From assembly GCA_945859605.1 (NCBI GenBank), contig OX243822.1:766808-830807 (forward strand): a stretch of 64,000 nt of DNA, written 5' to 3'. Below are positions 1-42,780 of the stretch, piece by piece (position 1 is the first letter of the stretch; each line of letters opens with the position of its first letter). The translations under genes were made by a program, and so were the position numbers. The notes under the pieces were generated by a model. The model saw nothing but the letters and a program-made list of their open reading frames with translations, made no database searches and was not told the DNA's origin. The DNA comes from Lumbricus rubellus. Taxonomy: Eukaryota; Annelida; Clitellata; Crassiclitellata; Lumbricidae.

Positions 1-185
1 AACAAATTGAAGGTAGCAGTTAACGGTAACAAATTGAAGGTAGCAGTTAACGGTAACAATTTGAAGGTAGCAGTTAACGGTAACAAATTGAAGGTAGCAG
101 TTAACGGTAACAAATTGAAGGTAGCAGTTAACGGTAACAAATTGAAGGTAGCAGTTAACGGTAACAAATTGAAGGTAACAGGTAA
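1..185. repeat. 27-bp minisatellite, about 7 copies
   Basis: A unit of the form AATTGAAGGTAGCAGTTAAC plus GGTAACA repeats head to tail, with a degenerate last copy near 175-205. It starts at the window edge, so its full length is unknown. It lies in the intron upstream of the first visible nardilysin exon. Because the unit length is a multiple of 3 it stays open in one frame, but nothing suggests it is translated. Confidence 0.9.
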
Positions 186-276
186 AGATATCAGAGTGAA
201 GGTAACATGCATGACGGTTACTATATAACTGAATGACTCACTGGGTTTTCCATTTTCCAGCATGAAGCGTCTTGTC

Positions 277-278
<2 letters not shown>

Positions 279-309
<31 letters not shown>

Positions 310-321
310 ATTATTATTATT
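279..321. repeat. (ATT)n tract between two copies of a splice acceptor
   Basis: An ATT microsatellite lies between two copies of the 17-bp string TTTCCAGCATGAAGCGT (254-270 and 328-344). Only the second copy leads into the open nardilysin reading frame. Confidence 0.9.
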
Positions 322-334
322 TATTTGTTTCCAG

Positions 335-428
335 CATGAAGCGTTTGGACAGCGAGATCGAAGGATTCCTTAGCGATCGACGGAAGAAGTTGGATCGATG
401 GTGGACGGAAGCAAGTTTCAATCGACTC
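335..428 (+). CDS. nardilysin-like exon (first visible)
   Basis: The acceptor TTTGTTTCCAG ends at 334 and the donor GTAAGT starts at 429. The exon encodes 31 residues from KRLDSEIEGF to ASFNRL and ends in phase 0. The ATG at its start is internal to the gene, not a start codon. Confidence 0.8.
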
Positions 429-3400
429 GTAAGTTATTCAATCAATCAATCAATCAATCGAGTGATCGGAATTTATGTAGCGCCTTTGAAAGATCTCTAC
501 TCAGATGCGCTCCCGGCCGAGATCAAGCGAAAATTAAGCAGTCTTCAACAGTTGGTGAAACTGAAAAGAGTTTAGGAGGAGGAGGAGAAGGAGAAAGAGG
601 AGGAGGAGGAGGAGAAGGAGGAAGAAATGGAGGAGAAGGAGGAAGAGGAGGAGAAGGAGGAGGAAATGGAGGAGAAGGAGGAAGAGGAGAAGGAGAAGGA
701 AGAGGAGAAGGAGGAGGAAGAGGAGGAGAAGGAGGACAAAAAGGAGGAGAAGGAGGAAGAGGAGGATAAGGAGGAGGAAGAGGAGGAGAAGGTGGAGGAG
801 AAGGAGAAGAAGAAGGAAGATGATTATACTCAATGGTTGGACCAACTATAGAGAAGGAACGGCTCTGCATTATCACAGAATGTGGGGGAAAGGGATCATT
901 AGGTTACCATAGACAGCAGAGCACGGGTGCACTGGTGCACTGGTGCCTTGTGCTGTGGTGCAGGCTTTCTAATGATGAAGCATCAATCGATGGCGCTGAA
1001 CAATTGCAAGTGAAGGACTTTTGCTGATGGTCAGAGGAAGAGGTGGAGCGAATCCACGTTCTACAATCTTATCTCCGGTCGATTTATCATGCATAGCATT
1101 CCAGCTTTATATAGTATCGGTTGAAACCGTTTTAAAGGTGTTTAAAGGTGTCATCGTCAATATAAGTGAAGCACTTGTTGCTCAATATATCACAATTGAT
1201 CCCACATTCAATATTCATTGAAGGTGTGTTGGAAATTGATTATTTGCACATGATTCCATCCTTATATAGTAACGGTTGTAACCGTTTTAAAGGTGCTCAA
1301 CTTTCATCAGCAATAAATATTGTGAGTGAAGGACGTTTGCTCAAGATCCCTACACCGTAACCGTCTCGAGAGAAAAACGCGCTCAATGGGTATTAACGGC
1401 TACTGCGAGCTATGACTCACTCACTCAATCAATCAATCAATCAATCAGAATTTATAAAGGGCCCCCTCTACTCAGAGGCGCTCCCGGCCGAGATCATGCA
1501 GAAAAACACCCAGTCTTCAAAGGTTTTTGAAATTGAGAACAGCTCGTCCTGGCTAACTGGCCTTTTCCCATCCTACATTTCACGAGTACCGTACTAGACA
1601 GACACTCGGCCCTCCTTTTTCTGATTTTTGAACCGATTGGATGGCATTTGTATAATTTTATTTAATCATTTCTTTCATTGTAACTGGCTGCGGTATACCA
1701 GCAAGAGCTCAAGAAAACAATTGAAGTGGTATTACCATGTAGATGCTCTAGTGGTATTACCAGGTAAATGCTCTAGTGGTATTACCAGATAAATGCTCTT
1801 GAAAGTGGTATTACCAGGTAAATATCCAACATGTTTTGTCTTTCGAGCGCAGATCAGATCTCAGATCATCAACAAGCAATGTAAGGATGTGAATCTGGAA
1901 GAAGAATCCGACAGGAATTGGTCAGAAATCGTCGATGGTACTTACCTCTTCAACCGGACACAACGAGAGGTAGATAGTGATTTTGTAGCGCCATCATGTG
2001 ATAGATTTGCCAGCTCTGGTTTTTTTTCGTACAATTCTGATGCTGTGATTTATTACTAAACACTCATGGTATAATATACTATGTATTTATATATTATGTG
2101 GAATCATTTCCATCATAATTGTGAGTAGGTCAACAGAGTTGAGGTAAAAGTGAAGTTAGTGGAGCTGAAAGTAAATAAGTCAGGTACAAAAAAGTATGTA
2201 TGAGCACTTGTTATAGCGGCCCCTTCAAGTTTCTACTCAAATGCGCTCCCGACTACAGCGTGGACGCTGAATCGGAGTTTCACGCCGAAGCGCTGAGCAA
2301 TTGCGAGGTCCCTACGAGGCGACTTGAGGTGGATTCGAACCTGCAACTCTACAAATGCAAGGCAATGAACATCCCCACTACACCACCGCACCCCACATGG
2401 TGGTGTTACCTACAAAAGTTTAGGTTATAGGCAGGCATAGTTAAGTTGAGGTGATATTTTAATCATCTTCTGATTTTTCTTTTGCAATATAGATTGAAGA
2501 ATTGAAGCAGATAACTTTGCCTGAATTTCTCGCGTGGTGTTCGAGTCATCTGTTGGAGAGCGCCGAACGAAGGAAGATCAGCATACAGGTTAGCGTTCAA
2601 ATCCTCGTTCGTTACCTCGTTCGTTAAATAATTCTCACTTGCAACGTTTCCCTCAGTCTTGGTGCGTGTCTTTGATTAAAATTATTTTTCTGTGTAACTT
2701 TGCTTGCTTGAAAAATGTTTTTTATGATAATGATGAATATAATCACGATTATAATTGCTATAATATATCGTAGTCATGAGCTCAAGATTTCAGCAGAAAG
2801 TCGAATCAGCTTGTTCACAGGAGCTCAGTCAAAACATAATTGAAAGCAAGGGTAATTATAAAAAAAATAACAAGCCTTTCTAGTGGTGGAAACACTGGGC
2901 CCCATCAATACCGTAGGCCTTGTTTTATTTCGGACATGTGTCGTCACCTTGTGCTAGCTACGGGTGAGCCGAGAGAGACCAGCTACTTATTTCAGGGGAT
3001 TTCAGTCTCAACACTGTGCTTCCATGCAGTAGCACTTACATGTAGATGTTCCTTCATCAGACCCATAACCCAACATGGATGAGATTGAGATACTGGTATA
3101 TCCACCCCAGACACATTGCTTTTATATTTTCTGAGTACTTGGAGAAATGAGGTAGCTAAGGGCAAAAAATATAATTATAATAATATTAGTAATACCAATT
3201 ATAATGAAATAAAGAAATGAAATGATCCATTTTAGGTGAATATTAGTAATATTAATCTATATAAATAAAAATGAAACTTTCCAATAGTTTGTTCCCAGTG
3301 TTCTTGAAAACTTACGCACAGATTGTTTTGAAAATTTAACAAAACCTGCCATTCCAATAAGACAGTGTCCATTTTGCTTTTTATCCGAAAAAACGCAATC

Positions 3401-4054
3401 TTTTCCACAAAAAGTGAAGTTTGCATTCCGCTCGACCGCCATTTGCAAATTCAACAAAGCCGCAGGGTTGCCAGATTTCCTAAATGCGTTGAATGCGGAT
3501 TCACGTTGTAAAGTCGGCCAAAAGTCGCGAGACGATCAGGGTTGCCCAAAACTCGCCCAAAAGTCGCGATAGCGCAAATGTCGTTGTTGGCAAGGAACGG
3601 TGTGAGGGAGGAAAGAAGGAAGAGGGAGCGGGACGAAGAGGGAGGGGAGAGACCGGAGGGGAGGGATGGAGAAGGGAGGAAGGGGAGGGGTAGGGAAGGG
3701 GAAAGTCTTTTCTGCCACAGCAACGCGTGGCCGGGTACAGCTAGTAAATAATATAAATAAATTAAAGATAATCTTTTCCAGGTGATCGGAAACACGATCG
3801 ATCCAAAGAAGACGTTATCCGCTCCGTCGATGTCGAAGCGATCGGGAAGTGGATTGGACTCGCTTCGGAAGAAACAACCGCGACTCAGCTACACGAGCAC
3901 ACAGTCGAAGAAACCAACGACGACTACGAAGCGACTACGCAACGAAGATGCGATCCCGAAAAAGTCGAAAGACGCGAACGGAAACTTCTTTGTGAAGGAC
4001 ATCGCGGCGTTCAAGGCGTCCTGCAAGAAATACCCGGCATCACAGATCGTTTAG
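335..4054 (+). CDS. NRDC-like: nardilysin-like M16 metallopeptidase, last four exons (partial gene)
   Basis: Nardilysin is a zinc endopeptidase of the M16 (insulysin/pitrilysin) family that cleaves N-terminal to arginine in dibasic sites. Only the non-catalytic C-terminal part is in the window; the HxxEH zinc site would lie upstream. Exons 335-428, 1853-1969, 2493-2588 and 3782-4054 have AG/GT borders, join in frame (phases 1, 0, 0, 0) and encode 191 residues before TAG. Recognition rests on collinear family motifs: the EIEGFLS helix in exon 1, KDVNLEEESDRNW with YLFNRTQRE in exon 2 (vertebrate nardilysin has a nearly superimposable DRNW...YLFD block), the RRKISIQVIG strand across exons 3-4, and the final VKDIAAF segment. 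A basic Ser/Thr/Lys-rich insertion precedes the C-terminus. Insulysin is the alternative, but the DRNW/YLF block favours nardilysin. The gene converges on the ELAV-like gene. Confidence 0.82.
466..515 (+). repeat. SINE body fragment
   Basis: Contains the phrase GCGCCTTTGAAAG...CTACTCAGATGCGCTCCCGG. The same body is found at about 1447-1495, 2210-2260, 16880-16926, 19212-19257, 19510-19556 and 59412-59466, on either strand. Confidence 0.6.
565..824. repeat. GGA/GAA purine-rich low-complexity tract
   Basis: About 260 bp of GGAGGAGAA-type repeats in the intron after the first visible nardilysin exon. The long open frames here on both strands (poly-Glu, poly-Gly, poly-Leu/Pro) follow from the repeat and are not genes. 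Confidence 0.95.
1101..1300 (+). repeat. two copies of the TATATA...TTTTAAAGGTG dispersed motif
   Basis: Two units about 150 bp apart each read ATTCCA, TTATATAGTA, about 15 bp containing CGGTTG-AACCG, then TTTTAAAGGTG (1131-1150 and 1285-1295). The first is followed by an immediate second TTTAAAGGTG. The same two-box unit recurs across the window. Its function is unknown. Confidence 0.6.
1722..1826. repeat. ~30-bp minisatellite next to nardilysin exon 2
   Basis: Four copies of GTGGTATTACCAGGTAAATG with variable tails. Most units contain CAG followed by GTAAAT, which resembles a splice donor, just upstream of the true acceptor at 1852. Confidence 0.75.
1853..1969 (+). CDS. nardilysin-like exon
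   Basis: 117 bp, 39 codons, phase 0 at both ends; acceptor GAGCGCAG, donor GTAGAT. Encodes the diagnostic DRNWSEIVDGTYLFNRTQRE block. Confidence 0.85.
2198..2402 (-). mobile_element. tRNA-derived SINE, near full length
   Basis: On the minus strand the head reads as a pol III promoter: A-box-like GGTGGTGTAGTGGG (complement of 2374-2387) and a perfect B-box GGTTCGAATCC (complement of 2331-2341). A body with the GCGCTCCCGACTACAGCG phrase follows. The same unit is at 40463-40673 (minus) and, truncated, at 16040-16166 (plus). Confidence 0.75.
2493..2588 (+). CDS. nardilysin-like exon
   Basis: 96 bp, 32 codons, phase 0; acceptor TGCAATATAG, donor GTTAGC. Encodes IEELKQITLPEFLAW through RRKISIQ, the helix-strand near the end of M16 C-terminal domains. 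Confidence 0.83.
3256..3744 (+). mobile_element. non-autonomous Helitron
   Basis: Starts TCTATATAAATAAAAATG after an A and ends in CTAG followed by T, matching the 5'-TC/CTRR-3' ends and A^T target of Helitrons. Just before the end, CCACAGCAACGCGTGG can form the subterminal hairpin. A purine-rich tract fills 3600-3700. No Rep/helicase coding is present. A relative lies at 58357-58962 on the opposite strand with the same termini. Confidence 0.8.
3782..4054 (+). CDS. nardilysin-like terminal exon
   Basis: Acceptor TCTTTTCCAG ends at 3781; 90 codons then TAG. Starts VIGNTIDPKK, continues with a basic Ser/Thr-rich stretch, and ends NFFVKDIAAFKASCKKYPA..., collinear with the C-terminus of nardilysins. 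Confidence 0.82.
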   Translation: MIGNTIDPKKTLSAPSMSKRSGSGLDSLRKKQPRLSYTSTQSKKPTTTTKRLRNEDAIPKKSKDANGNFFVKDIAAFKASCKKYPASQIV

Positions 4055-6153
4055 GGAAATGGTGGTTCGAAGGCTTTCCGATTTCAATGTGTCGCTCTTT
4101 TAATTTTAAGTCTGGGCTGGCTCTATCTGATTTGGTTTCTTTTTTGGTGATGTGTATACGCTTGGAGGTACTTCTGAATTCATCATGTTTTGATTTGTTA
4201 AAGAAATTTGTTAGAGCGGTGCTATATAAATTGGAAATTGCAATTGGGAGTTGAAGTAGTGTGTTGACATCGTTTGTGTATGTGTGCGTGTGTGTGTGTG
4301 TGTGTGTGTGGCAGTCTTTGTGAAGAGGAAGAAATTTAGTTTTAAAATATTTAAAGAATATAGGTGTTCGCAGAACTGATATGTTGAGGTTCGCATCAAT
4401 GTATCAATGTTGTGTGTGTACTGCATCTTTTGCAACATCTTAAAGGTTCTTCCTACATCTCCAAATATAGATGAAAACAGTTTTGAATTAGGATCAGAAT
4501 GTGCTAAGCTTAGTCAAGTGTGTAGTTGAAGAAGTAGAATGTTTTTTGACTAGCTTCCCTCACCTCACGCAAATTTCGCTCCATTTCTTAAGGTCGGAAA
4601 GCTGAAGAACTTGTTGAAAGGTTGGTAGGAAATTATATGAAAAATGAAGTGTTCAACTGTCAATAATAATAATAATAATTATTATTATTCATTAATTTTT
4701 TATGAATTTACTACAATAGACTTTAAATGCAATGTCTTAGGAAATTACATATGAAAAATGAAGTGTTGATAATAATTCATTAATTTTTTTATAAATTTAC
4801 TACAATAGACTATAAATACAATCTGTTAGGAAATTATATATGAAAACATGAAGTGTTCATCATAGTCTGTGAACTTTTGTATAACTTTGCTACAGAACAC
4901 TTTAAATGCAATCGGTTAGGAAAATGTAAAGTGTTCATGATAATTTCTAAAGATGTATTTCATATATAATTTTTGATGCAATCTGTTAAATAAATGTATG
5001 AAAAGAGTAGCAAAGTTCATATTTTACATGCAATATAATGAATTTTAAATTTCTAAACAACATTCTAGATTATCACCAACAGTAATGTCTGCAAAATCAA
5101 GACGCAAGATGTTTTTTGACCACATTTTTATTATCGCTGTTTCTGTTTCAAATGTTTTCACCACACAGCAATGATATGTGTCTTTGATTATATTCCTGCA
5201 ACAACTCTTAATAAATTATAAAGAAGTTAATAAATTAAAATAAACTCTGTTGAACACTTTTTCTGCTGTTATGAGTTTTTTCATGCGATAGTCTTATGGT
5301 AGGCAACTTCACAGGTTCAAAACATTATTTCACATCAATCATTCAATCAATCGATCATTCAGTCAATCATTCAATCAATCAATCAACAGTCATGTGTTCA
5401 GTGCCCTTATGTGTCCCATGCCCTCTTCACAATGTCACTTAGCTAAACTTATCCAGAGCCAGATGGCTAAGTCTCTGTAGGTCTTTTCCACGCCATTTTT
5501 CGATGTCGTCTGTCCATTCTCTATCCAGTCTTACGCTTCTATTCATTCATTATTAGTAATTTATTACAAACATCTGCTTCTCTGTTTTTCATATATTATT
5601 TACATTATGTCCGAATGGTCTAGTTTTCGCTGAATGTCCTCTCAGTCATTTACACGCTTTTCTGTGATCTTCACTGTTGATAATCTTCTTAGCCCACCCA
5701 TCACTCTACCGACATAATAATTATGTATGATCAGGATCTTTCTGTAGAATTTCACTTCGAAAGTTCGGTTAGCACAGCAATCTTGGTTGTAGGCTAATAA
5801 TGTGCAAATCAGTTGAACTCCCACCAGGGCAGAAGATAATTTAATGAGATTTCTCCTCCACCTGTCTCCACCCCCCGTTTAGCCAACGCAGCTATAATGA
5901 GTGCATTGACTGTACACTGTTGTCGGTGAGAAGATGAGACGGCGAGGGACAGGACTGGCCCCACCCAACCTTCTCATATACCGAGGCTAAGAAACTGAAG
6001 TCGCTAGCTCTTCCTGCTGACGACTGATAAGATAAGCAACTGTTCAATGTCACAAAAACAAAACATACATAATCAGCATCACCCTCCTCCTTTGTCCACC
6101 AGATAGACTGGCACCACCACGCGTCCGTTCCCTTGACGACCAATTCGCGCCAC
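4055..6153. other. tail-to-tail intergenic region (NRDC-like and ELAV-like 3' ends)
   Basis: No gene seen. It should hold both 3' UTRs. It contains a (TG)n tract at 4278-4310, AATAAA hexamers near 5208 and 5230, an (AATC)n stretch at 5335-5390 and the tandem array listed separately. Confidence 0.6.
4627..5000. repeat. ~90-110-bp AT-rich tandem repeat, about 4 copies
   Basis: Units share GGAAATTATATATGAAAA, then AGTGTTCAT, TTTACTACAATAGACT and AAATGCAATCTGTTAG, with decreasing similarity toward 5000. They lie just past the nardilysin stop, possibly in its 3' UTR. Confidence 0.7.
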
Positions 6154-37257
<31,104 letters not shown>

Positions 37258-39116
37258 TCATGAATTTCGGTTTCGTAAACACCTTTTTAAAGTAATTATA
37301 AACACTTTTTAAGTGTATATAATCGCAATTTAAATACAGTTCGTGAGAATCGTGACTAATTAAGTCAGTCGTTCACAAGTGTTGTAATATGCTGAACAAA
37401 TTTTTCGAGGGTAATGGCCTCTGTTGTCATAGACCCTGGTCAGATCTGGATCGATCCTAAGTCAGCGAAAATAAAATTATAAGTATCTTGCAGAGCGCTT
37501 GCAAAGAAATCAACTTGTGAAATATAAGTTAACAAGTTTGCAAATTATTTAATATAAATTAATGTTCGCAAGAACTCTGTCCACCGAAAACAGCATTGAC
37601 TTTATCTACCCGTTTTAACCTGTTGGTTCAAATTATGTATAGTAATAACTGTTCAGCAAAAACATCACTGACTTTAACTACCCGTTTTAACCTCTGGCTC
37701 CAGATTATGTAAGGTTAAACAGGTAAATGAAAAATTACAGTAATGAGCACAACCTCTTAGTGACATGACACTATAATTGCACAATTTTAAAGCACAAAAA
37801 CATACACACGATCATGAGGCCGATTATTTGTGAGTGCACTACTAAATTATTTATTGAGTTGCTTGCTCGCTCGCTCCCTCCCTCACTCACTCACTCACTC
37901 ACTCACTCACTCACTCACTCACTCACCCACTCACTCACCCACTCAATTACTCAATGACTCTCTTGCTATCATCATCATCATAGTCACCATCACTATCAAC
38001 GTGGTTGTCGTCATCATCATCGCCATCATCACGTCATCATAGCACCCGTTCAGTGTCCAGATGACTGCAGGTACAGTGTAAAGATTTTCAAAGTACAAAG
38101 CAGAGTAGCCTGTGCCATGGACACTAAGCATAATTATAGTCTAACATGTGACTCCATTTCAGGTTGTAGGGAAAGCGACTGAGTGGGAACACTACGATGT
38201 ACTACTACATGCTATCCATCAGATGGCGATTGGGAAATCAAGAGCTCAGACCGAATAGTGCACGGATCGACGCTGAACTTCTGGGGTGGAACCAACAGCT
38301 GATACGATGGAACCAGTCTCTCAATGAACAGCAAAACCAACGCGCAGACCATGTAGGCAAAAGGTTGTGCATGGGAAAGGGAGCCAATGCAGGACATCGC
38401 TCATAATTATGTTCAAAGAACGGAATTTTTATGTGGCAAATCTAGTCGGGATGTCATGCGTAGGCCTATATAGGACCCGTTCCAGATTGCAGCCAATAAG
38501 GTCGTTTGAAGTTCATAAAAGACTCATGAGTAACTGTTAGAGAAGTCACGGCGGGAAACCACGAAAGAGATAACCCGAAATCTGAAATTACCAAGAAGGT
38601 GACGTCACTGAAAATGGCAGAGTGGGATACCACTCAAATAAAGCAGCAATCGTCAAAGAGAAGAAGGATGTGTTGTATGCTCTCCACGTTACAATGCGAA
38701 CTCTCTAACCCGGCGTGTCTAAATTAATTCGATTCGATCAACTGTTCTGTGATGCCAGTCCCATGCTTAAATAACACCGGTCAAACCGTTTTAAAGGTGT
38801 TTATTTAAGATGCTAGGCAATCGGTTGCAATTATAATCTTGTAGCACTTAAAGGTCGCAAAGCACGGCCGATTAATTCTGAAACGAAGGTTCCGTGCTTA
38901 TATAACTAGGAGTATAATCATATTAAAGGTGTCTAAGAATAGTGTATTCAATTCACTAGAATTCCTTGTCGACTTTCGGAGCTTGTGCATGGATTCTTGG
39001 GGCAATGTGTATACTGTAACAGTGTCAATGGGACACACGTACACACACGCACACACACTTATATATATATATATATATATTTATTTATTTATTTATTCAT
39101 TTATTTACTTATTTAT

Positions 39117-39930
39117 TTACTGCCTTCTTGTCACACTGCGTTTAAAACCCAGCATACTATTGATAGTCGTCGTCGGTGCCCTATTCGTCACTTCAAACAA
39201 TGGCGGCATGGCATCATGGACAATTTTTCTCCAAAGAACCTTCTGCTGTGTTGCTCTCACCACCCGTTCCATCGACAGACCCGTCCATTCCTTCACATCG
39301 TCCATCCACATTCTTCTTGGACTTCCTCTTGATCTCTCAGTTTCACCAGTTATTATATCTTTTTCAAGGCAATTTGTTGTTTTCCTCACTATATGGCCGA
39401 AATACTGTAACTTCCTTTTGACTATTGCACCCCAGAGTTGATCTCCACCCACTTCTCCTTGTTCAGCTTTTTGACTGTCCAAGGTATTCTCAGTATTCTT
39501 CTATATTTTAAGACGTTGTTTCGAATGTCATTATTCTTGTTCGCTCACTTTCCTGTATGCATGTCCATGCTTCTGAACCGTATGTTGCTATCGGCCATAA
39601 GCCGCCATATCAGTGTTCGCAACAGCCTTACATTAACTTGGTCGGAGTAGTTATTCCTTTTTTTTATATTTTACCCATTTCGGATAGTACTATCTTCGAC
39701 AAATCCAATGATATCCTTATATCCTCCTAACACTTCAAGTCTTCCATCATCTGCCGTGATTGTTGCCTCAAGTATTGTATATGATCTGCCTGCTGCAACC
39801 TGTTTCCTTCTATGTGAATGTTCAGTTCCTTCGTATCGATTGCACTACTGTAACATTGTTCATTAAAAATCATTGAACTTTTCTCCCAGTCTAGTTTCTG
39901 CTTTGACTATGCGCCCACAGTCCGATTCAT
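39117..39930 (-). pseudogene. non-LTR retrotransposon reverse transcriptase relic
   Basis: The minus strand encodes RKLQYFGHIVRKTTNCLEKD and RGSPRRMWMDDVKEWTGLSM, a widely found C-terminal segment of endonuclease/reverse-transcriptase proteins of non-LTR elements. Upstream fragments (YRRILRIPWT, DDGRLEVLGGYKD) are in other frames and broken by stops. It is truncated and frameshifted. Confidence 0.65.
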
Positions 39931-40462
39931 CAGATTCTGCCGATGAATTACAGATCCCAAGTTTATATACAAATAATAAATCTCATTTTAAAGGTGTTTA
40001 AGAAGAGCATTCTTGTCGATCAGTTAGGCTACCGTTCAAAATACTTATTCTAAAAGTTATGTTTCGTCTTAAACGCTTTCATGGTACGGGCGGAAACATG
40101 GTTTGACAATAATAGCTTATGACAACAAAACCCGTCGACATAGTTTTTTGCCTATTCATTACTTATGACAAAGTAAATAATTGCTTCTTTGCTTGTTTGC
40201 TGTCGTACGACACTGCTCCATAAGAAAGGTGATTGGTACCGGGGTACTTGTTTTTTAATTCACCCTTAATCATGCTTTCCATGTTCGTTCTATGTGTTGA
40301 GTATGTGCACCTGTCAGAATGACTGCACAAACCCTAAAACTAACCCTAACCGACCCTCACGACGCCTAACCTGAGCCCTAACCGACCCTCACGCGATAAA
40401 TTCACGTCAACTTAGAACCTGGGGGCGAATTAAAAAACAAGAACCGGTACTGGTACGTATGT

Positions 40463-40673
40463 AGACTTGTTATTGCGCCTAATCAAGAGTACGACTCAGA
40501 AGCGCTCCCGAATATAAAGCGCGGAAACTGAATCGAAGTTTCACGCTGGTGCGCTTGAGTAATTACAAGTGAAGGCCTTGCCACGGTCCCTACGCGGTGG
40601 ACTGAGTTGGATTCGAACCTACAACCCTCCCGCTCGTAACGAACATACCCACTACACCACCGTGCCCACAAAA
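40463..40673 (-). mobile_element. tRNA-derived SINE
   Basis: Minus strand: GGGCACGGTGGTGTAGTGGG (A-box region), then perfect B-box GGTTCGAATCC (complement of 40609-40619), then the CTCCCGAATATAAAGCGC-type body. Best preserved head in the window. Confidence 0.8.
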
Positions 40674-41895
40674 GAGACACGGCACTGTTCCATTTCAATG
40701 ATGCTGTCATCCAACTCATTGCTGTAAAGTGTAAAGGTTCTGGTCTGGCGCTGCATGTACAATAATTGTACATTCAGTGGCGGAGTTTAACGCCTTCTCG
40801 TTTTCTTTGTTTCTTTCCTGTTGTTATCGTATGGTTTAACAGTGACCGATGACGTCATTGGGCTTCTGCATATTGCATCGCAGTCATTTTGGTCTTTTTT
40901 CTCTTTTCTCTTTTTTCATTTCGTTTTTCCTCTTCGTTGTTTATGTTTTTCCTTTTTGCCTTCCGTCCTTTCTGTGTCACTTTTATATTTCAGTTGGCCT
41001 TTATAAACTCTTTTGTTAAAGAAACTTTGAAGTTTGTCGTTTCATGTTTGGCCTTATTAATTATTTTCTTTTTTATTGTTTTTTTAAAATGAGCTATTGT
41101 GGCTTTTTTTAACATAATCACAGATATTCACAGTTATATTATACAGGTTATTTACAATTTCTTAGACATAATTTATTTGCATTTATTTATATAGTCTCCA
41201 AACAATGAATGTTATTAGGCGTCAGATTTTTTCTATGCTTATTCGTATCAATGCTTCGATATCGCCTTCTTATAAGTATTATTATTCCAAAGTTTAACGT
41301 CATCATATTGACAACAACGGCCTTTTATCGTCTTCTGTTCGCGGTTTTACTTTTATATACATATTTTAAACTCGTTTTAAAGGTGTTTAAGTGAAGCGTC
41401 TCATGGACGGACTATCGACTCCGTATTCACTTTGTTACAAAATGTTCAGCGTTCAAACAACGCGGTGGTACAAAAAGTCTTGGGGTCAATCCTCTTCCTC
41501 GCCGCCTTATCCTCCTAGAAACGGGTCATCACGCGCTCCATCAACAACAACAGCAGCATCAGTACCAAAGTTCCCACAATCCACCTGGCCTCCCTAATCT
41601 CCCATCACTCCCCACCCATCTCGTAAACAGTGGCGCCTCCACACGGTGAATAAGCCTAACTACAACTCAATGTTTTACACATGATTATAACTTCTTCCCG
41701 AAGGTGGAGGCGCTACATAAACTCATCAGTATAATTGAAAACAGAAAAAAACATGCATAGGAAAGATTGACCGACCTGGATAGTTTTGTCTGGGTCGCTT
41801 CCTGTATCTTCCTAAAAATAACATCAACGTTATATATATAGTTTTTTTTACATACATGAATAATTATATACACACATATATACACACTATGTACA

Positions 41896-41938
<43 letters not shown>

Positions 41939-41971
41939 TGTATATAATCACATAGAATGTATAGTTGTATA

Positions 41972-42372
41972 AGTAGAGGGAGAAGGCGGGGATGACCTCC
42001 ACTTCTAGGAACGTCGCCAGCGGCGACTTCGAGGAAACGCGCCGGCGGCGCCTTCTAGGCCACGCCTCCTAGGCTTCTAGGGCTTCTAGGCCACGCCCCC
42101 ATAGGCTGCTAGGCTATTACGTCATACCTAATTAGCATACAGGCTAGTAGAGGACTTCCAGGAACGGTCTACCTGGCTACGAGCACTTCTAGGGCACGCC
42201 TACTTAGGCTACTAGGACTTCTAGGCTATGGGCCATGGCTTACACTAGAGCGCTTCTAGGCCAGGCCTTCTTGGCTTGTAGTGCTTCCAGGAACCCTAAT
42301 TTATTATGCTAATATGCTAATTACCTATTATGTACTGGCTTCCACGCTATCCCAGGAAACGGCGACCAATCG
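41972..42372 (+). repeat. left terminal inverted repeat (401 bp)
   Basis: Exact inverted match to 49645-50045. GC-rich and made of repeated CTTCTAGG/CCACGCC words. Homology fades immediately after ACCAATCG. Confidence 0.92.
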
Positions 42373-42384
42373 GCGAGCGCGGCG

Positions 42385-42550
42385 CTATCCCAGGAAGTGC
42401 TACCCAATCAGAGCGCGAGAATCTTACTAGCCCAGGAAACGAAGCCCAATCAGAGAGCGAGAATCTTGCTAGACCAGGAAGTGCCACCCAATCAGAGAGC
42501 GAGAATCTTACTAGCCCAGGAATATGTGAGCAATCAGCATGCGTGAATCT
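42385..42550. repeat. ~44-bp subterminal tandem repeat, four copies
   Basis: Unit of the form CCAGGAA, CCCAATCAGAGAGCGAGAAT and CTTACTAG, just inside the left repeat; absent at the right end. Confidence 0.85.
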
Positions 42551-42627
42551 TATTAGAAGAATTTTAATATGAGAATTTCTAAGTACGAAAGAACAAACAC
42601 AGTAAATTTTTCTTCCAACTCAAACTC

Positions 42628-42633
42628 TTTATT
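42628..42633 (-). terminator. polyadenylation signal of the polymerase gene
   Basis: AATAAA on the minus strand, 148 bp past the stop codon and before the subterminal repeats. Confidence 0.55.
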
Positions 42634-42780
42634 CAATCAATACACAAAATGTTTATGCAATAATAATGTTCGACACCAGCCCTTCATAGGGGCCATTTTA
42701 CTAGAATATACGATTGCGCAATAACGATTATGCAATACCTTAACATATTTACACAGTCCAAATGTTCAGAGTTCGACGAA

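Noticed and set aside
1..228. 73-codon frame of repeated KVAVNGNKL units
   Set aside because: The 27-bp minisatellite is a multiple of 3, so the frame stays open trivially; it lies in an intron.
38163..38258. Possible plus-strand terminal exon VVGKATEWEHYDVLLHAIHQ
   Set aside because: About 31 codons open after a good acceptor, likely by chance; no neighbour exon.
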